Counted from the first letter of the stretch, positions 27,450-36,627 are shown. The stretch: 64,000 nucleotides of DNA from Synechococcus sp. JA-3-3Ab (GCF_000013205.1 NC_007775.1:2749001-2813000), one strand, 5' to 3'. Numbers and translations are program-made. The notes: generated by a model not told the origin, from the sequence alone.

Positions 27450-28682
27450 ATGACACGGCTTCTACGGCAAACATTTCTGGCGATGGCTTTGTTTGGCGGA
27501 GGCATTGCCTATGGGGTCTGGTTGTCCTCGCCAAGGGGGCAAGCATGGCTGCAGCAAACTCCCCTTGCCACTTGGTCGCAGCGGGCTGGAGAGGGGGTGG
27601 GATCCCTTCTGCCTTGGTCTGAGTCCCCTCCTGAGTCTGCCTCTCCTGCCGATGCCGTGCGGCCTTCCAATTTCATTGCCGCCGTTGCCCAAAAGGTGGG
27701 ACCGGCGGTGGTGCGCATCGACGCCACCCGCACCGTGGCCAGCCCTATTGATCCCGAGCTGTTCAACCAGCCCCTGTTCCGCCGCTTCTTTGGGGGCCAA
27801 ATCCCCCAACTGCCGCAAGAGTTTCAGCAGGAGGGCACCGGATCCGGATTCATCATCGATCCCAATGGCCTCATTCTCACCAATGCCCACGTGGTGGAAG
27901 GCAGCGAGCGGGTGAGGGTGCATCTGCTGGATGGGCGCACCTTCGAAGGCAAAGTCAAAGGCTCAGACCCGGTAACCGACATCGCCGTGATCCAGATCGA
28001 GGGCGAAAATCTGCCCACGGTTACCTTGGGCAACTCCGACCAGGTGCGGCCAGGAGATTGGGCCATCGCCATCGGCAACCCGCTGGGCCTGGACAACACG
28101 GTAACGGCGGGGATCATCAGCGCCGTCGGGCGTTCCTCCGGGCAGATTGGGGCCACCAACAAGCGGGTGACGTTCCTGCAAACGGATGCGGCCATCAATC
28201 CCGGCAACTCGGGCGGCCCGCTGCTGGACGCAGAAGGTCGCGTCATTGGGGTGAATACGGCCATTTTCCAGCGGGCTCAGGGTGTTGGCTTTGCCATTCC
28301 CATCAACCGCGCCATGGAAATTGCCGAGCAACTGATCCGCAATGGCCGGGTGGAGCATGCCTTCTTGGGCATCCGCATGATTACCCTCAACCCCGATTTG
28401 GTGGAGCGCCTCAACCGGGACCCGGGCCGATCCACCACGCTGACAGTGCAAGAGGGGGTGTTGATCGGGCAGGTAATTCCGGGATCGCCGGCTGAGCAAG
28501 CTGGCCTGCGGGAAGGGGACGTCATTGTTGAGATTGACGGCCAACCTATTCGCGATGCCGAGCAGGTGCAGCAGTTGGTGGATGCCACCGGTGTGGGCAA
28601 GACGCTGACGCTGCGGGTCATCCGCGACGGCCAGGCGCGCACCTTCCAGGTGAAGACGGGGGTGCTGCCGGTGGGCTCTTGA
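27450..28682 (+). CDS. HtrA/Deg family serine protease (HhoA/HhoB/HtrA type)
   Basis: 410 aa secreted or membrane-anchored quality-control protease. An N-terminal signal or anchor (about 1-30) is followed by a trypsin-like domain with the triad His in LTNAHVVEG (near 148), Asp in VTDIAVIQI (near 178) and Ser in NPGNSGGPLLD (near 253). One PDZ domain follows (about 300-405), including GSPAEQAGLREGDVI. ATG 27450 is preceded by GGGAGG. Cyanobacteria carry three such paralogues and I cannot say which this is. Confidence 0.93.
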   Translation: MTRLLRQTFLAMALFGGGIAYGVWLSSPRGQAWLQQTPLATWSQRAGEGVGSLLPWSESPPESASPADAVRPSNFIAAVAQKVGPAVVRIDATRTVASPIDPELFNQPLFRRFFGGQIPQLPQEFQQEGTGSGFIIDPNGLILTNAHVVEGSERVRVHLLDGRTFEGKVKGSDPVTDIAVIQIEGENLPTVTLGNSDQVRPGDWAIAIGNPLGLDNTVTAGIISAVGRSSGQIGATNKRVTFLQTDAAINPGNSGGPLLDAEGRVIGVNTAIFQRAQGVGFAIPINRAMEIAEQLIRNGRVEHAFLGIRMITLNPDLVERLNRDPGRSTTLTVQEGVLIGQVIPGSPAEQAGLREGDVIVEIDGQPIRDAEQVQQLVDATGVGKTLTLRVIRDGQARTFQVKTGVLPVGS

Positions 28683-29000
28683 GCAGGCAGGCTGGGATCC
28701 CGATCCCTACCTTATTCTCAGCAAGCTCCCCTCCAAAGACTTGGAGTCGTTTTAAACTAGGTGAAAACACTCTGCCGCCATCCAAGCGCTCCGCGCCGCT
28801 GGCGCGTTTGCGACAGCCCTGCCTACCAATAACGACGTAGAGAAACGTTTCGTTGCTATTTGAAATGACCACAATCCCTGGGGCGATAGAGCCACCGCTG
28901 TGCCCGACAGGGGGTCTGCCCGGCAACGAGTAGTTTTACGTGCCGTCCGTCGTTGATCCCCGTGACAGAATAGCCCTAGAGGCGGGGAGCGAGATCGCGT
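28683..29000. other. Intergenic region upstream of the kinase-GUN4 gene
   Basis: 318 bp. A stretch at 28770-28870 has translated fragments vaguely like a broken protein end, but nothing I can assign. The region next to 29000 should hold the kinase promoter; I see no clear -10/-35 pair. Confidence 0.35.
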
Positions 29001-30584
29001 ATGGCTTGGGCAGTTGGCGAAGAATTGCAGGGGGGGCGCTACCGCATCGAGGCCGTTTTGGGGGAAGGGGGCTTCGGCATTACCTACCGCGCCTGGGACA
29101 GCGTCCGTGCTGAGGATGTGGTTATCAAGGTCTTAAAGGACAGCATCCGCGAGGATCCCGACTATCCTCGCTTCCAGCAAAACTTCATGAACGAGGCGCT
29201 GCAACTGGCCCGCTGCCGCCACCCCCACGTGGTGAAGGTGGAAGAGGTGATCTGGGAGCAGGAGCGTTGGTGCATTGTGATGGAGTACATCCGTGGCCAG
29301 ACGCTGCACCAGCTTTTGCGGCAAAAGGGGCCGCTGCCCCTGCCGGAGGCCCTGCGCCTGACGCGAGAGGTGGGATCCGCCCTCATGGCCCTGCACGAAC
29401 AGGGGATCCTGCACCGCGATGTGAAGCCGGCCAACATCCTGGTGCGGGAGGGATCCGGGCAAGCGGTGTTGATCGACTTTGGCCTGGCGCGGGCCTACGC
29501 CCAAGGTTTGATCCAGCGCCATACCTCCTACGGCACCGATGGCTACGCCCCCCTGGAGCAGTACGACAGCCTGCGCCGCCGCGGCGCCTTCACCGATGTC
29601 TATGCCTTGGCCGCCACCCTCTACACCCTGCTGACGGGGATAGTGCCCTTGTGCGCGCCGGTGCGGGCCACAGGCCGGCAGTTGGATCCCCCCCGCAGCC
29701 TTAACCCCAGCATTCCTGAAGAGGTGGAGGCCGCCATCCTCAAAGGGATGGCTCTCCACCCCGAAGAGCGCCCACAAACCATGGCCGAGTGGCTGGCCCT
29801 GCTGCCGGGAGCGGCCTCTCAAGAAGAGAAGAAGCCGCTGACCTTTGAGCCCGCCATCCGCACTCAAGATCTGCGGCAACTGGAGCGGCTTCTGGCCCCG
29901 CAACCCCAAGATGAGCTGGAACAGCTCCTGGCCCAGCACTCGGCAGAAGAGCTGGAGCAAATGGTGGCGCCCCCTACCCCTGCCACGACAAAGAAAAAAG
30001 AGGGGGCATCCGGATCCCTGGTTTCTCCCGAAGTTTGTCTAGAGGGACAGGGATCCCTGCCCGCTACTCTCCCCTGGCCAGACTGGGTGGGAGAAGCGGC
30101 TCCTGCCCTACAAGGGCTGTGGGATCGGCTGCGGGCTGGCCAGTGGGGGGAAGCCGATCGCTGGACGACGGCTCTAATGTTAAAGCTGGGCGGGCGATCC
30201 CAGGTAGGCTTTTTCGACCCCAAGGATGTTGAGGCTTTCCCGTGCCCTATGTTGCGGCTCATCGACCAACTCTGGATGCAGGCCAGCCATGGGCGCTTTG
30301 GCTTTACCGTCCAGAAGCAGCTCTGGCAGGAGTGTGACTCGGAGAAAAGGGGAGGGCTCAGCTCGAGATCCTTCTCGGCCTTACCCCGCGAAGAGTGTAT
30401 GGGAGAGAAAGTGGGCTGGCAGATCCAGGGCCGCTGGCTGGAGTACGGGGAGCTCAAAACCAACTTGGAAGCGCCCAAGGGCCATCTGCCGGTGGGCTTT
30501 TTCTGGGGATACTCGGGGGGGTTACGCGCAGCCCTGCTGATGCTGGATCGGGCGGTATTGAAAAAGTTCAAAGCCTGCCTGTAA
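29001..30584 (+). CDS. Ser/Thr protein kinase fused to a GUN4 domain
   Basis: 527 aa. Residues 10-265 form a Hanks-type kinase: glycine loop GEGGFGITYRA, Lys in VVIKVL, catalytic HRDVKPANIL, and DFGLAR. After a linker rich in Glu/Leu (about 280-360) comes a GUN4 domain (about 363-525), with DPKDVEAFPCPMLRLIDQLW, SHGRFGFTVQKQLWQEC and the tail APKGHLPVGFFWG. GUN4 domains bind porphyrins; the free protein activates Mg-chelatase. The fusion suggests a kinase controlled by a tetrapyrrole, or a porphyrin protein under kinase control. All kinase catalytic residues are present. Start ATG 29001. Confidence 0.9.
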   Translation: MAWAVGEELQGGRYRIEAVLGEGGFGITYRAWDSVRAEDVVIKVLKDSIREDPDYPRFQQNFMNEALQLARCRHPHVVKVEEVIWEQERWCIVMEYIRGQTLHQLLRQKGPLPLPEALRLTREVGSALMALHEQGILHRDVKPANILVREGSGQAVLIDFGLARAYAQGLIQRHTSYGTDGYAPLEQYDSLRRRGAFTDVYALAATLYTLLTGIVPLCAPVRATGRQLDPPRSLNPSIPEEVEAAILKGMALHPEERPQTMAEWLALLPGAASQEEKKPLTFEPAIRTQDLRQLERLLAPQPQDELEQLLAQHSAEELEQMVAPPTPATTKKKEGASGSLVSPEVCLEGQGSLPATLPWPDWVGEAAPALQGLWDRLRAGQWGEADRWTTALMLKLGGRSQVGFFDPKDVEAFPCPMLRLIDQLWMQASHGRFGFTVQKQLWQECDSEKRGGLSSRSFSALPREECMGEKVGWQIQGRWLEYGELKTNLEAPKGHLPVGFFWGYSGGLRAALLMLDRAVLKKFKACL

Positions 30585-30651
30585 AAAACTTCCCCCTCCT
30601 GGGGATACAAAGCCAGAACGGCGAAAAAAGGGAGAGTGGACGCCTATCCCC

Positions 30652-31014
30652 TCAAGAAATCGAGGAGGATTGCCGGGCACTCTTCTCCAAAAGGGAGGTT
30701 GCCTGAGGGCTTTCGCGAACGGCCAGTCCCAAGTGAATCAGCGCTGTCTCAACAGTATTGACCTGCTCTGCCAAAGCTTTCCACCCTCTTGCTTTTATGC
30801 CGTAGCGCTTACTAAAGTAAGCTCGAGCGGCTGCAAAGGAAGCAAAAGCTTTTTTTAGGGTCGCTGCTGTCCAGGGCTTGGCATTCAGCCGTAGCCAATT
30901 CCTTTGACCTTGCTGCTGTCGCTCGGCAACAAGCTGTCCTGTCAACTGAAGGAGCTCAATATAGTTGCGACGCGAGGCCGCGATTGCCGTTTCAAGGCTC
31001 TCGATGAGACCCAT
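30652..31014 (-). CDS. Hypothetical protein in AT-richer accessory pair (downstream gene)
   Basis: 120 aa, mostly helical, basic in the middle (KPWTAATLKKAFASF, then YFSKRYGIKARGW). No family recognised. It lies 31 bp after the coiled-coil gene at 31046-31798 and reads the same way, so the two are probably co-transcribed. Base composition is closer to 50% GC than that of the flanking genes. Start ATG 31014, with AGGAT upstream on the coding strand. Confidence 0.6.
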   Translation of the reverse strand: MGLIESLETAIAASRRNYIELLQLTGQLVAERQQQGQRNWLRLNAKPWTAATLKKAFASFAAARAYFSKRYGIKARGWKALAEQVNTVETALIHLGLAVRESPQATSLLEKSARQSSSIS

Positions 31015-31045
31015 GGTTATCCTCCAAATTCGCTTGATAAATATC

Positions 31046-31798
31046 CTACTCGTTCTTCTGAAGCAACTTTCTAGAACCCGTAGAAGGCAGGTTAGCCTTA
31101 AAAATAGCCATGATCCTGTTCAGGTAACTTTGCAGTGAGCTCCTAATCTCTGGAATGGGAATGTAGTTTACCGCGTTCTGAAGCTGGTCAAAGATATGTT
31201 TAAGTTCCTTCAGAGCTAAAATGGCACGGCTGACGATCTCCTGGACTTGCAGCTGCTCTTCTGCAAGCTCTCTTATTCTATTGGCCAGCTTCTGATTTTC
31301 GTGTTCTTTCTCGACGAGCAAATCTAAAGCTACTTCCTCGCTCTCTTCTATTCTACGCTTAAGTTTTAGGTTTTGCTCTTCCAGAAATTCAATCTGCTCG
31401 ATTAATAAACCTAACTCGCGCAAAGAACTAAATTCAATACCTCTGCCCACGAGAAAGTTAACAATTTGGTCGCTGCACTCTTGTCTTTGAAGCTGTAGTT
31501 CTGTGAGTTTAGGCTCTGCCAATTCCTTTAAGACTCTATGAGCTATTCCTACCCCCAGGAAATCGCCGTCGCCATGTCCAGGAATACTAACCCTCAAATG
31601 CCCGCGAACAGCTTGCGTGGGATGTCTGGCACGACGACGGACAATCTCCCAGCCCCACTTTCTTGCCTGAGACAAAATGTCTCGTTTCCGCCAATTTCTT
31701 GAAGACTGAATAGTGGTTTGAATCTCTCTCTGCTCCTCTATAACTTCTTCCCGCCTCTTAAGGAGATAGCCAAGCTCGTCTTCTCTGAGACAATCCAT
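31046..31798 (-). CDS. Hypothetical protein: HicA-like region plus coiled coil
   Basis: 250 aa. Residues about 40-95 (RKWGWEIVRRRARHPTQAV, then HLRVSIPGHGDGDFLGVGIA and HRVLKEL) recall the HicA/YcfA dsRNA-binding fold: a GFxxVRxxGSH-like strand with a His, VxVPxHxxxxLxxGxxxxILxxL. The rest (about 100-230) is a heptad-rich coiled coil full of Glu, Leu and Lys. HicA toxins are normally 60-80 aa, so this would be an unusual extended relative. No HicB-type antitoxin is next to it; the small partner downstream is unrelated in appearance. The AT-rich codon use suggests horizontal origin. The HicA assignment is tentative. Confidence 0.6.
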   Translation of the reverse strand: MDCLREDELGYLLKRREEVIEEQREIQTTIQSSRNWRKRDILSQARKWGWEIVRRRARHPTQAVRGHLRVSIPGHGDGDFLGVGIAHRVLKELAEPKLTELQLQRQECSDQIVNFLVGRGIEFSSLRELGLLIEQIEFLEEQNLKLKRRIEESEEVALDLLVEKEHENQKLANRIRELAEEQLQVQEIVSRAILALKELKHIFDQLQNAVNYIPIPEIRSSLQSYLNRIMAIFKANLPSTGSRKLLQKNE

Positions 31799-31981
31799 AG
31801 AACAGAACCTTAAGTGAAACTTCCTTACCTAGTCTACTCGGTTTTCACGGAGACCTGGGCTGATTGTACGGCAAAACCTCACCTCTCAGAAGCTATTGAC
31901 GTTAAGAAATACTTAGTAGTTTTTCTAACAAGGTTTCTAAGTAACAACACAGCGGCAGAGCGAGCCAGCTCTGTAAAAAAA

Positions 31982-32021
31982 CTCCCCTCTCCCCTTGGGA
32001 GAGGGGCTGGGGGTGAGAGGG
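31982..32021. repeat. Dispersed GGGAGAGGGG-type palindromic repeat, copy 2
   Basis: CTCCCCTCTCCCC then TTGGGAGAGGGGCTGGGGG and TGAGAGGG. It forms a stem of about 9 bp and lies just downstream of the sqr stop codon on that gene's transcript, where it could act as a terminator. Nearly identical to the copy at 46231. Confidence 0.75.
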
Positions 32022-32030
32022 TGGAGAGCC

Positions 32031-33380
32031 TTAGTAGCGATGCACCAGCTTATTGATGGGCTTGAAGATGTCGGCCTCAAACCTCTTGCCCTTGAGCATG
32101 CGGTTCCAGTACAGCCAGGGCAACAGGTGCACCTTGGCCAAGTACATGGAGTAGCGCTCCCGCGTTGGATCCAGGGGGAAAGAGGGAGCTAGCTTCCCGT
32201 CGTAGGCAAACTCTGCCATGATCAGGGAGTTGTAGCCGGTGATCAGGGGGCAGCAGGTGTAGCCGTCGTAGCGGGCCGGCAGCGGCTTGGACTGCATGGC
32301 CGCCAAGAGGTTTTCCGCCAGCACCGGCGCCTGCTTGCGGGCCGCGGCTGCCGTCTTGGAAGTTGGCAGGGAAGAGGCATCCCCCAAAGCAAACACGTTG
32401 GGGTAGCGGGGATGCTGCAGCGTCCATTTGTCCACCTCCACCCAGCCGCCGGGCCCTGCCAGAGGGCTGCGCTTGACAAAGTCCGGGGCGCTCATGGGCG
32501 GAGCCACGTGGATCATGTCGTAGTGCAGGCTCACCTCCTCTTTGCCGCCGTCGGTGGTGACTTCAAAGATGGCCTCCCGGGTCTCGGGCCGGATGGCCTT
32601 GAGGTTGTGCCTGAACTTCACCTGGATCCCGCGGCGCTCCACCACCTTCTCCAGGGCGGCGCTGTATTCGGGCACCGCGAAGAGGGTAGGGGTGGCGGTG
32701 CAGAAGATAACTTTGGTGTTGACGCCAACGCCGCTTTTGCTCTTGAAAACGTCGTCGGCCATGTACATGATTTTTTGGGGCGCGCCGCCGCACTTGATGG
32801 GAGTGGCAGGGTAGGTGAAGATGGCCGTGCCCCCCTGGAAGTTGCGGATGGTCTCCCAGGTGTAGGGGGCGTAGTCTTTGGAGTAGTTGCTGGTCACGCC
32901 GCCCTTGCCCAGCGCCTCCGGCAAGCCCTCGATCAGGTGCCAGTCAATTTGGATGCCGGGGGCCATGATGAGGTAGTCGTATTCGATAACTTGGCCATCC
33001 TCGGTGATGACGCGGTTGTGATCCGGATCCAGCTCGGTTACTCGCGCCTGGATCCACTTGGCTCCCCTGGGGATCACGGTTTTTTCATCGCGCACAAACT
33101 TGGCCAGCGGCGCAATACCCCCACCCACCAACGTCCAGCCGGGCTGGTAGTAATGCTTGTCGGATGGCTCGATGATGGCAATGTCAAGGTTGCGCTGGCG
33201 CTCCAGCAACTGGGCTGCTGCGCTGATGCCGGCTGCCCCTCCCCCGACGACGACAATCTGATGGCGGAGAACCGCCGCGGACCCCTTCGATCCGATCCCT
33301 TGCACCTCAGAGCGCGCGCCGTTTTGCGGCACTGCTGCTGACTGCGCCTGGAATTCCCTTGGCTTTGTAGTCGGTACCAC
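32031..33380 (-). CDS. sqr: Sulfide:quinone oxidoreductase, type II-like
   Basis: 449 aa FAD protein that oxidises sulfide and reduces the membrane quinone pool. The Rossmann motif VVVGGGAAGISAAAQL lies near residue 43. Two Cys signatures of the type II group follow: IKCGGAPQKIMYMADD near 196, and TCCPLITGYNSLIMAEF near 374. The final FAD contact VFALGDASSLPTSKTAAA is present. The start is GTG 33380, supported by GAGGGAG about 6 bp upstream, although homologues usually begin near residue 38; the extra N-terminus is low-complexity. It allows use or detoxification of sulfide in mats. It is divergent from the calcium-pump gene. Confidence 0.88.
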   Translation of the reverse strand: MVPTTKPREFQAQSAAVPQNGARSEVQGIGSKGSAAVLRHQIVVVGGGAAGISAAAQLLERQRNLDIAIIEPSDKHYYQPGWTLVGGGIAPLAKFVRDEKTVIPRGAKWIQARVTELDPDHNRVITEDGQVIEYDYLIMAPGIQIDWHLIEGLPEALGKGGVTSNYSKDYAPYTWETIRNFQGGTAIFTYPATPIKCGGAPQKIMYMADDVFKSKSGVGVNTKVIFCTATPTLFAVPEYSAALEKVVERRGIQVKFRHNLKAIRPETREAIFEVTTDGGKEEVSLHYDMIHVAPPMSAPDFVKRSPLAGPGGWVEVDKWTLQHPRYPNVFALGDASSLPTSKTAAAARKQAPVLAENLLAAMQSKPLPARYDGYTCCPLITGYNSLIMAEFAYDGKLAPSFPLDPTRERYSMYLAKVHLLPWLYWNRMLKGKRFEADIFKPINKLVHRY

Positions 33381-33501
33381 GATAACTCCCTCTAAAACTC
33401 AAAACGGAAACAAAAAAGAGACCGATAGACCCGTCGGCCATATTAAAAACAGCAAGAGAGCCAACCAACCCATCCAAGAGCCCGGACAGGTCAGCTAGCA
33501 T

Positions 33502-33526
33502 GGGAGGCCGAAGCACTTCGGCTCCC
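33502..33526. promoter_or_regulatory. Strong hairpin in the sqr upstream region
   Basis: GGGAGGCCGAAG-CA-CTTCGGCTCCC forms an 11-bp stem with one bulged G and a tiny loop, about 120 bp upstream of the sqr start. In a divergent promoter region it is not an ordinary terminator. It may sit in the sqr leader RNA or be a cruciform operator. Function is inference. Confidence 0.4.
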
Positions 33527-33606
33527 CACAAGCTCTAGCTAATCATACTACCTAATAAGAATATATTCATCCTTTCTATCTATCTGTCGAGAATTTTCAG
33601 CAAATC

Positions 33607-33630
33607 TTAGCCGCCTCCTTAGCCGCCTCC
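33607..33630. repeat. Tandem 12-bp duplication
   Basis: TTAGCCGCCTCC occurs twice head to tail about 145 bp upstream of the P-type ATPase start. It may be chance or a duplicated site. Confidence 0.5.
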
Positions 33631-33775
33631 TTAAACGTTGTTGACGCTTGCCTTAGCAAGAGCTGCTCGGGGAGCGTTTTACTGGGAAGGGCAGGCGGCA
33701 TCCGCTAGGCTGTCAGATGGAGGAAGGTCGGCAGCTCGTCCTGCCGTTGTGTTGTTGTAACTCAAGATTCCGAAC

Positions 33776-36574
33776 ATGGCCAAACCTTCATCCCCTGAGC
33801 TGCTCCCGGCCCTTGCCTGGCATGCCCTGCCGGAGGAGCAAGCCATCCAGCAGCTCCTCGGAGAGGAGCTCTCTTTGCCGACGCTGTTGGAAAAAGGCCT
33901 CTCCCAGGCGGAAGTGGAGCGGCGGCAGAAGCAGTATGGCCCCAATGAGCTGAAGGCCAAGGCAGCTACCCCCGCATGGGTCAAGTTTCTGCAGCAGTTT
34001 AACCAGTCGCTGCTCTACATCCTGATGGTGGCCGGGGCGATCAAGGCGTTCCTAGGCTCCTGGCGCAACGCCATCGTAATCTGGGCGGTGGTGGTGATCA
34101 ACGCTCTCATCAGCTACATCCAAGAGTCCAAGGCGGAGGAGGCGATTGCCGCCCTGGCCAAGTCGGTGGTGACGGAAGTAACGGTGATGCGGGAGGGGCA
34201 GAAAGTGCGGGTGCCCTCGCGGGAGCTGGTGCCGGGGGATGTGGTGCTCTTGAGCTCGGGAGACAGGGTGCCTGCCGACCTGCGCCTGGTAAGCGTGCGC
34301 AACTTGCAGGTGGACGAATCGGCCCTCACGGGAGAGTCGGTGCCGGTGGAAAAACGGCTGGGATCCCTCCCCGAAGACACGCCGTTGGCCGACCGCCAGA
34401 ACATGGCCTATGCCGGCAGCTTCGTCACCTTTGGCCAAGGGGCGGGGGTGGTGGTGGCCATCGGTAACCAGACCCAAACAGGCCGCATCTCCAAGCTGAT
34501 CGAGGAAGGGGGATCCCTGCAAACTCCGCTGACGCGCAAGTTTGAGGCGTTCAGCCTGACCTTGCTGAAAATTATCCTCACCTTGGCGGCGCTCACCTTT
34601 TTGGTGGGCCTGGTGCAGGGCCAAGCGGCAGTGAGTGTCTTTGAAGCGGCAGTGGCGCTGGCGGTGAGCGCTATCCCCGAAGGCTTGCCGGCGGTAGTTA
34701 CCGTAACCCTGGCCATTGGGGTCTCCCGCATGGCCCGACGCCACGCCATCATCCGCAAGTTGCCGGCGGTAGAAACCCTGGGCAGCGCCACGGTGATTTG
34801 CTCGGACAAAACCGGCACCCTCACGGAAAACCAGATGACGGTGCAGGCCATCTACGCCGGATCCCGGCTCTACCGGGTTAGCGGCAGCGGCTACAGCCCC
34901 CAGGGCCAGATCCTACCTCAGGAAGACGATTCCCCCGTCGAAATCCGCCAATCGCCTGCCCTAGAGGCTTGCCTGGTGGCCGGCTGCCTCTGCAACGACA
35001 CCCGCCTCCAAGCCAAGGACAACGGCCAGTGGGAAGTTGTAGGGGATCCGACTGAGGCGGCTCTGCTTGTGGCGGCTCAGAAAGGGGGCTTGGATCGAGA
35101 AGATCTGCAGCGCCGCCGCCCTCGCCTGGACAGCATCCCCTTTGAATCCGAGTTTCAGTACATGGCCACCCTGCACCGGTTGGGGCCGGAGGAGCACTGC
35201 ATCTACGTCAAGGGATCTGTAGAAGCTCTCTTGCCCCGCTGCGGCAGCCAGATGGGATCCCAGGGGGAGATCCAGCCCTTGGAAGCGGAGCGGATTCGGC
35301 AGCAGGTGGAGGCCTTGGCGCGGCAGGGGCTGCGGGTTCTGGCCTTTGCCCAAAAAACCGTCCCCAGCAGCCAAACTCAGGTGGATCACTCAGATCTAGA
35401 GGAAGGGCTGATTTTCTTGGGCTTGCAGGGGATGATTGACCCGCCGCGGCCAGAGGCCATTGCCGCCGTGCGCGCCTGCCAGAGTGCCGGGATCCAGGTG
35501 AAGATGATTACCGGCGACCATGTGCTCACCGCCCAAGCCATTGCCGAGCAGATGGGCCTGGGCGGCGGCAAACCGGTAAAAGCCTACAGCGGCCGGGATC
35601 TGGAGCAGCTCGGCCCAGAGGAGTTTGTCACTGCCGCCAACGAGGGATCCGTCTTTGCGCGGGTGGTGCCGGAGCAAAAGCTGCGCCTGGTGAAGGCCTT
35701 GCAGTCGCAGGGTCAGGTCGTGGCCATGACCGGCGATGGGGTCAACGACGCCCCGGCCTTGAAGCAGGCAGATGTGGGCATTGCCATGGGGAGGGGCGGC
35801 ACGGAAGTGGCCAAAGCCGCCGCCGACATGATCTTGACCGACGACAACTTCGCCTCCATCAAGGCCGCCGTCGAGGAGGGGCGCACTGTCTACAACAACT
35901 TGCTCAAGGCCATCGCCTTCATCCTGCCGGTGAACGGCGGGGAGTCAATGACCCTTCTCCTCAGCGTCCTCCTCAACCGCGAGCTGCCCATTTTGGCCAT
36001 CCAGGTGTTGTGGCTCAACATGATCAACTCCATCACCATGACAGTGCCCCTCTCCTTTGAGCCCAGCACGGGGCGGGAGATGACCCAACCACCGCGGGAT
36101 CCCGATGCCAACTTGCTCTCTCCTCGGCTGCTGCAGCGCATTCTGCTGGTTTCAGCCTTTAACTGGCTCTTGATCTTCGGGGTTTTTGAATACATCGAAC
36201 AAACCACCGGCAACCTCAACCTGGCCCGCAGCATGGCCATTCAGACGCTGGTGATTGGGCGCATCTTCTACTTGCTCAGCCTCAGCCAGGCTATTCCTAC
36301 CCTGTTGGGCCGCGGGCGCGCCAGCCAGTTGGAACGCCGCGAACGCCTAATGGATGTGGCGGCTATCACCATCGGCATTGGAGCGGCCATCCTGCTGCAG
36401 ATCCTCTTCAGCCAATGGAGCCTGTTCAACGCTCTCTTCGACACGGCACCGCTAGCTTGGGAGCAGTGGGGCTTCTGCCTGGTGGTGAGCCTGCCAATGA
36501 TTGGGGTGGCAGCGCTGGCCAACCGGGTGGATCCGGAAGGCGCTTCGCTGGCCCGCTTACCCAGGAAAACCTAA
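33776..36574 (+). CDS. pacL: P-type cation ATPase, P2A (Ca2+) type, PacL-like
   Basis: 932 aa membrane pump. The N-terminal cation ATPase domain is followed by the actuator motif LTGESVPV (the TGES), ion-site helix AIPEGLPAVVTVTLAIG (near 300-316), phosphorylation site CSDKTGTLTENQMTV (Asp near 344), nucleotide-binding segment, hinge MTGDGVNDAPALKQADVGIAMG, and six C-terminal helices. The PEGLP helix is typical of P2A calcium pumps such as SERCA and PacL; substrate choice between Ca2+ and other divalent ions is inference. Start ATG 33776. Likely exports cations across the plasma membrane. Confidence 0.92.
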   Translation: MAKPSSPELLPALAWHALPEEQAIQQLLGEELSLPTLLEKGLSQAEVERRQKQYGPNELKAKAATPAWVKFLQQFNQSLLYILMVAGAIKAFLGSWRNAIVIWAVVVINALISYIQESKAEEAIAALAKSVVTEVTVMREGQKVRVPSRELVPGDVVLLSSGDRVPADLRLVSVRNLQVDESALTGESVPVEKRLGSLPEDTPLADRQNMAYAGSFVTFGQGAGVVVAIGNQTQTGRISKLIEEGGSLQTPLTRKFEAFSLTLLKIILTLAALTFLVGLVQGQAAVSVFEAAVALAVSAIPEGLPAVVTVTLAIGVSRMARRHAIIRKLPAVETLGSATVICSDKTGTLTENQMTVQAIYAGSRLYRVSGSGYSPQGQILPQEDDSPVEIRQSPALEACLVAGCLCNDTRLQAKDNGQWEVVGDPTEAALLVAAQKGGLDREDLQRRRPRLDSIPFESEFQYMATLHRLGPEEHCIYVKGSVEALLPRCGSQMGSQGEIQPLEAERIRQQVEALARQGLRVLAFAQKTVPSSQTQVDHSDLEEGLIFLGLQGMIDPPRPEAIAAVRACQSAGIQVKMITGDHVLTAQAIAEQMGLGGGKPVKAYSGRDLEQLGPEEFVTAANEGSVFARVVPEQKLRLVKALQSQGQVVAMTGDGVNDAPALKQADVGIAMGRGGTEVAKAAADMILTDDNFASIKAAVEEGRTVYNNLLKAIAFILPVNGGESMTLLLSVLLNRELPILAIQVLWLNMINSITMTVPLSFEPSTGREMTQPPRDPDANLLSPRLLQRILLVSAFNWLLIFGVFEYIEQTTGNLNLARSMAIQTLVIGRIFYLLSLSQAIPTLLGRGRASQLERRERLMDVAAITIGIGAAILLQILFSQWSLFNALFDTAPLAWEQWGFCLVVSLPMIGVAALANRVDPEGASLARLPRKT

Positions 36575-36627
36575 ATCTTGGGGGAAGCCAGAGCGGCGGC
36601 AAGGGCTTGCCTCCTAGATGGCTACGC

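Larger units (their letters stand above)
33381..33775. other. Divergent intergenic region sqr / P-type ATPase
   Basis: 395 bp, clearly AT-rich between 33535 and 33610, so promoters of both genes are likely here. It contains a strong hairpin at 33502-33526 and a tandem 12-bp duplication TTAGCCGCCTCC at 33607-33630. No gene seen. Confidence 0.5.

Noticed and set aside
28683-28930. Possible 3' remnant of a transposase gene
   Set aside because: A plus-frame fragment ending near 28857 is only vaguely reminiscent of a transposase C-terminus; too short and without diagnostic residues.
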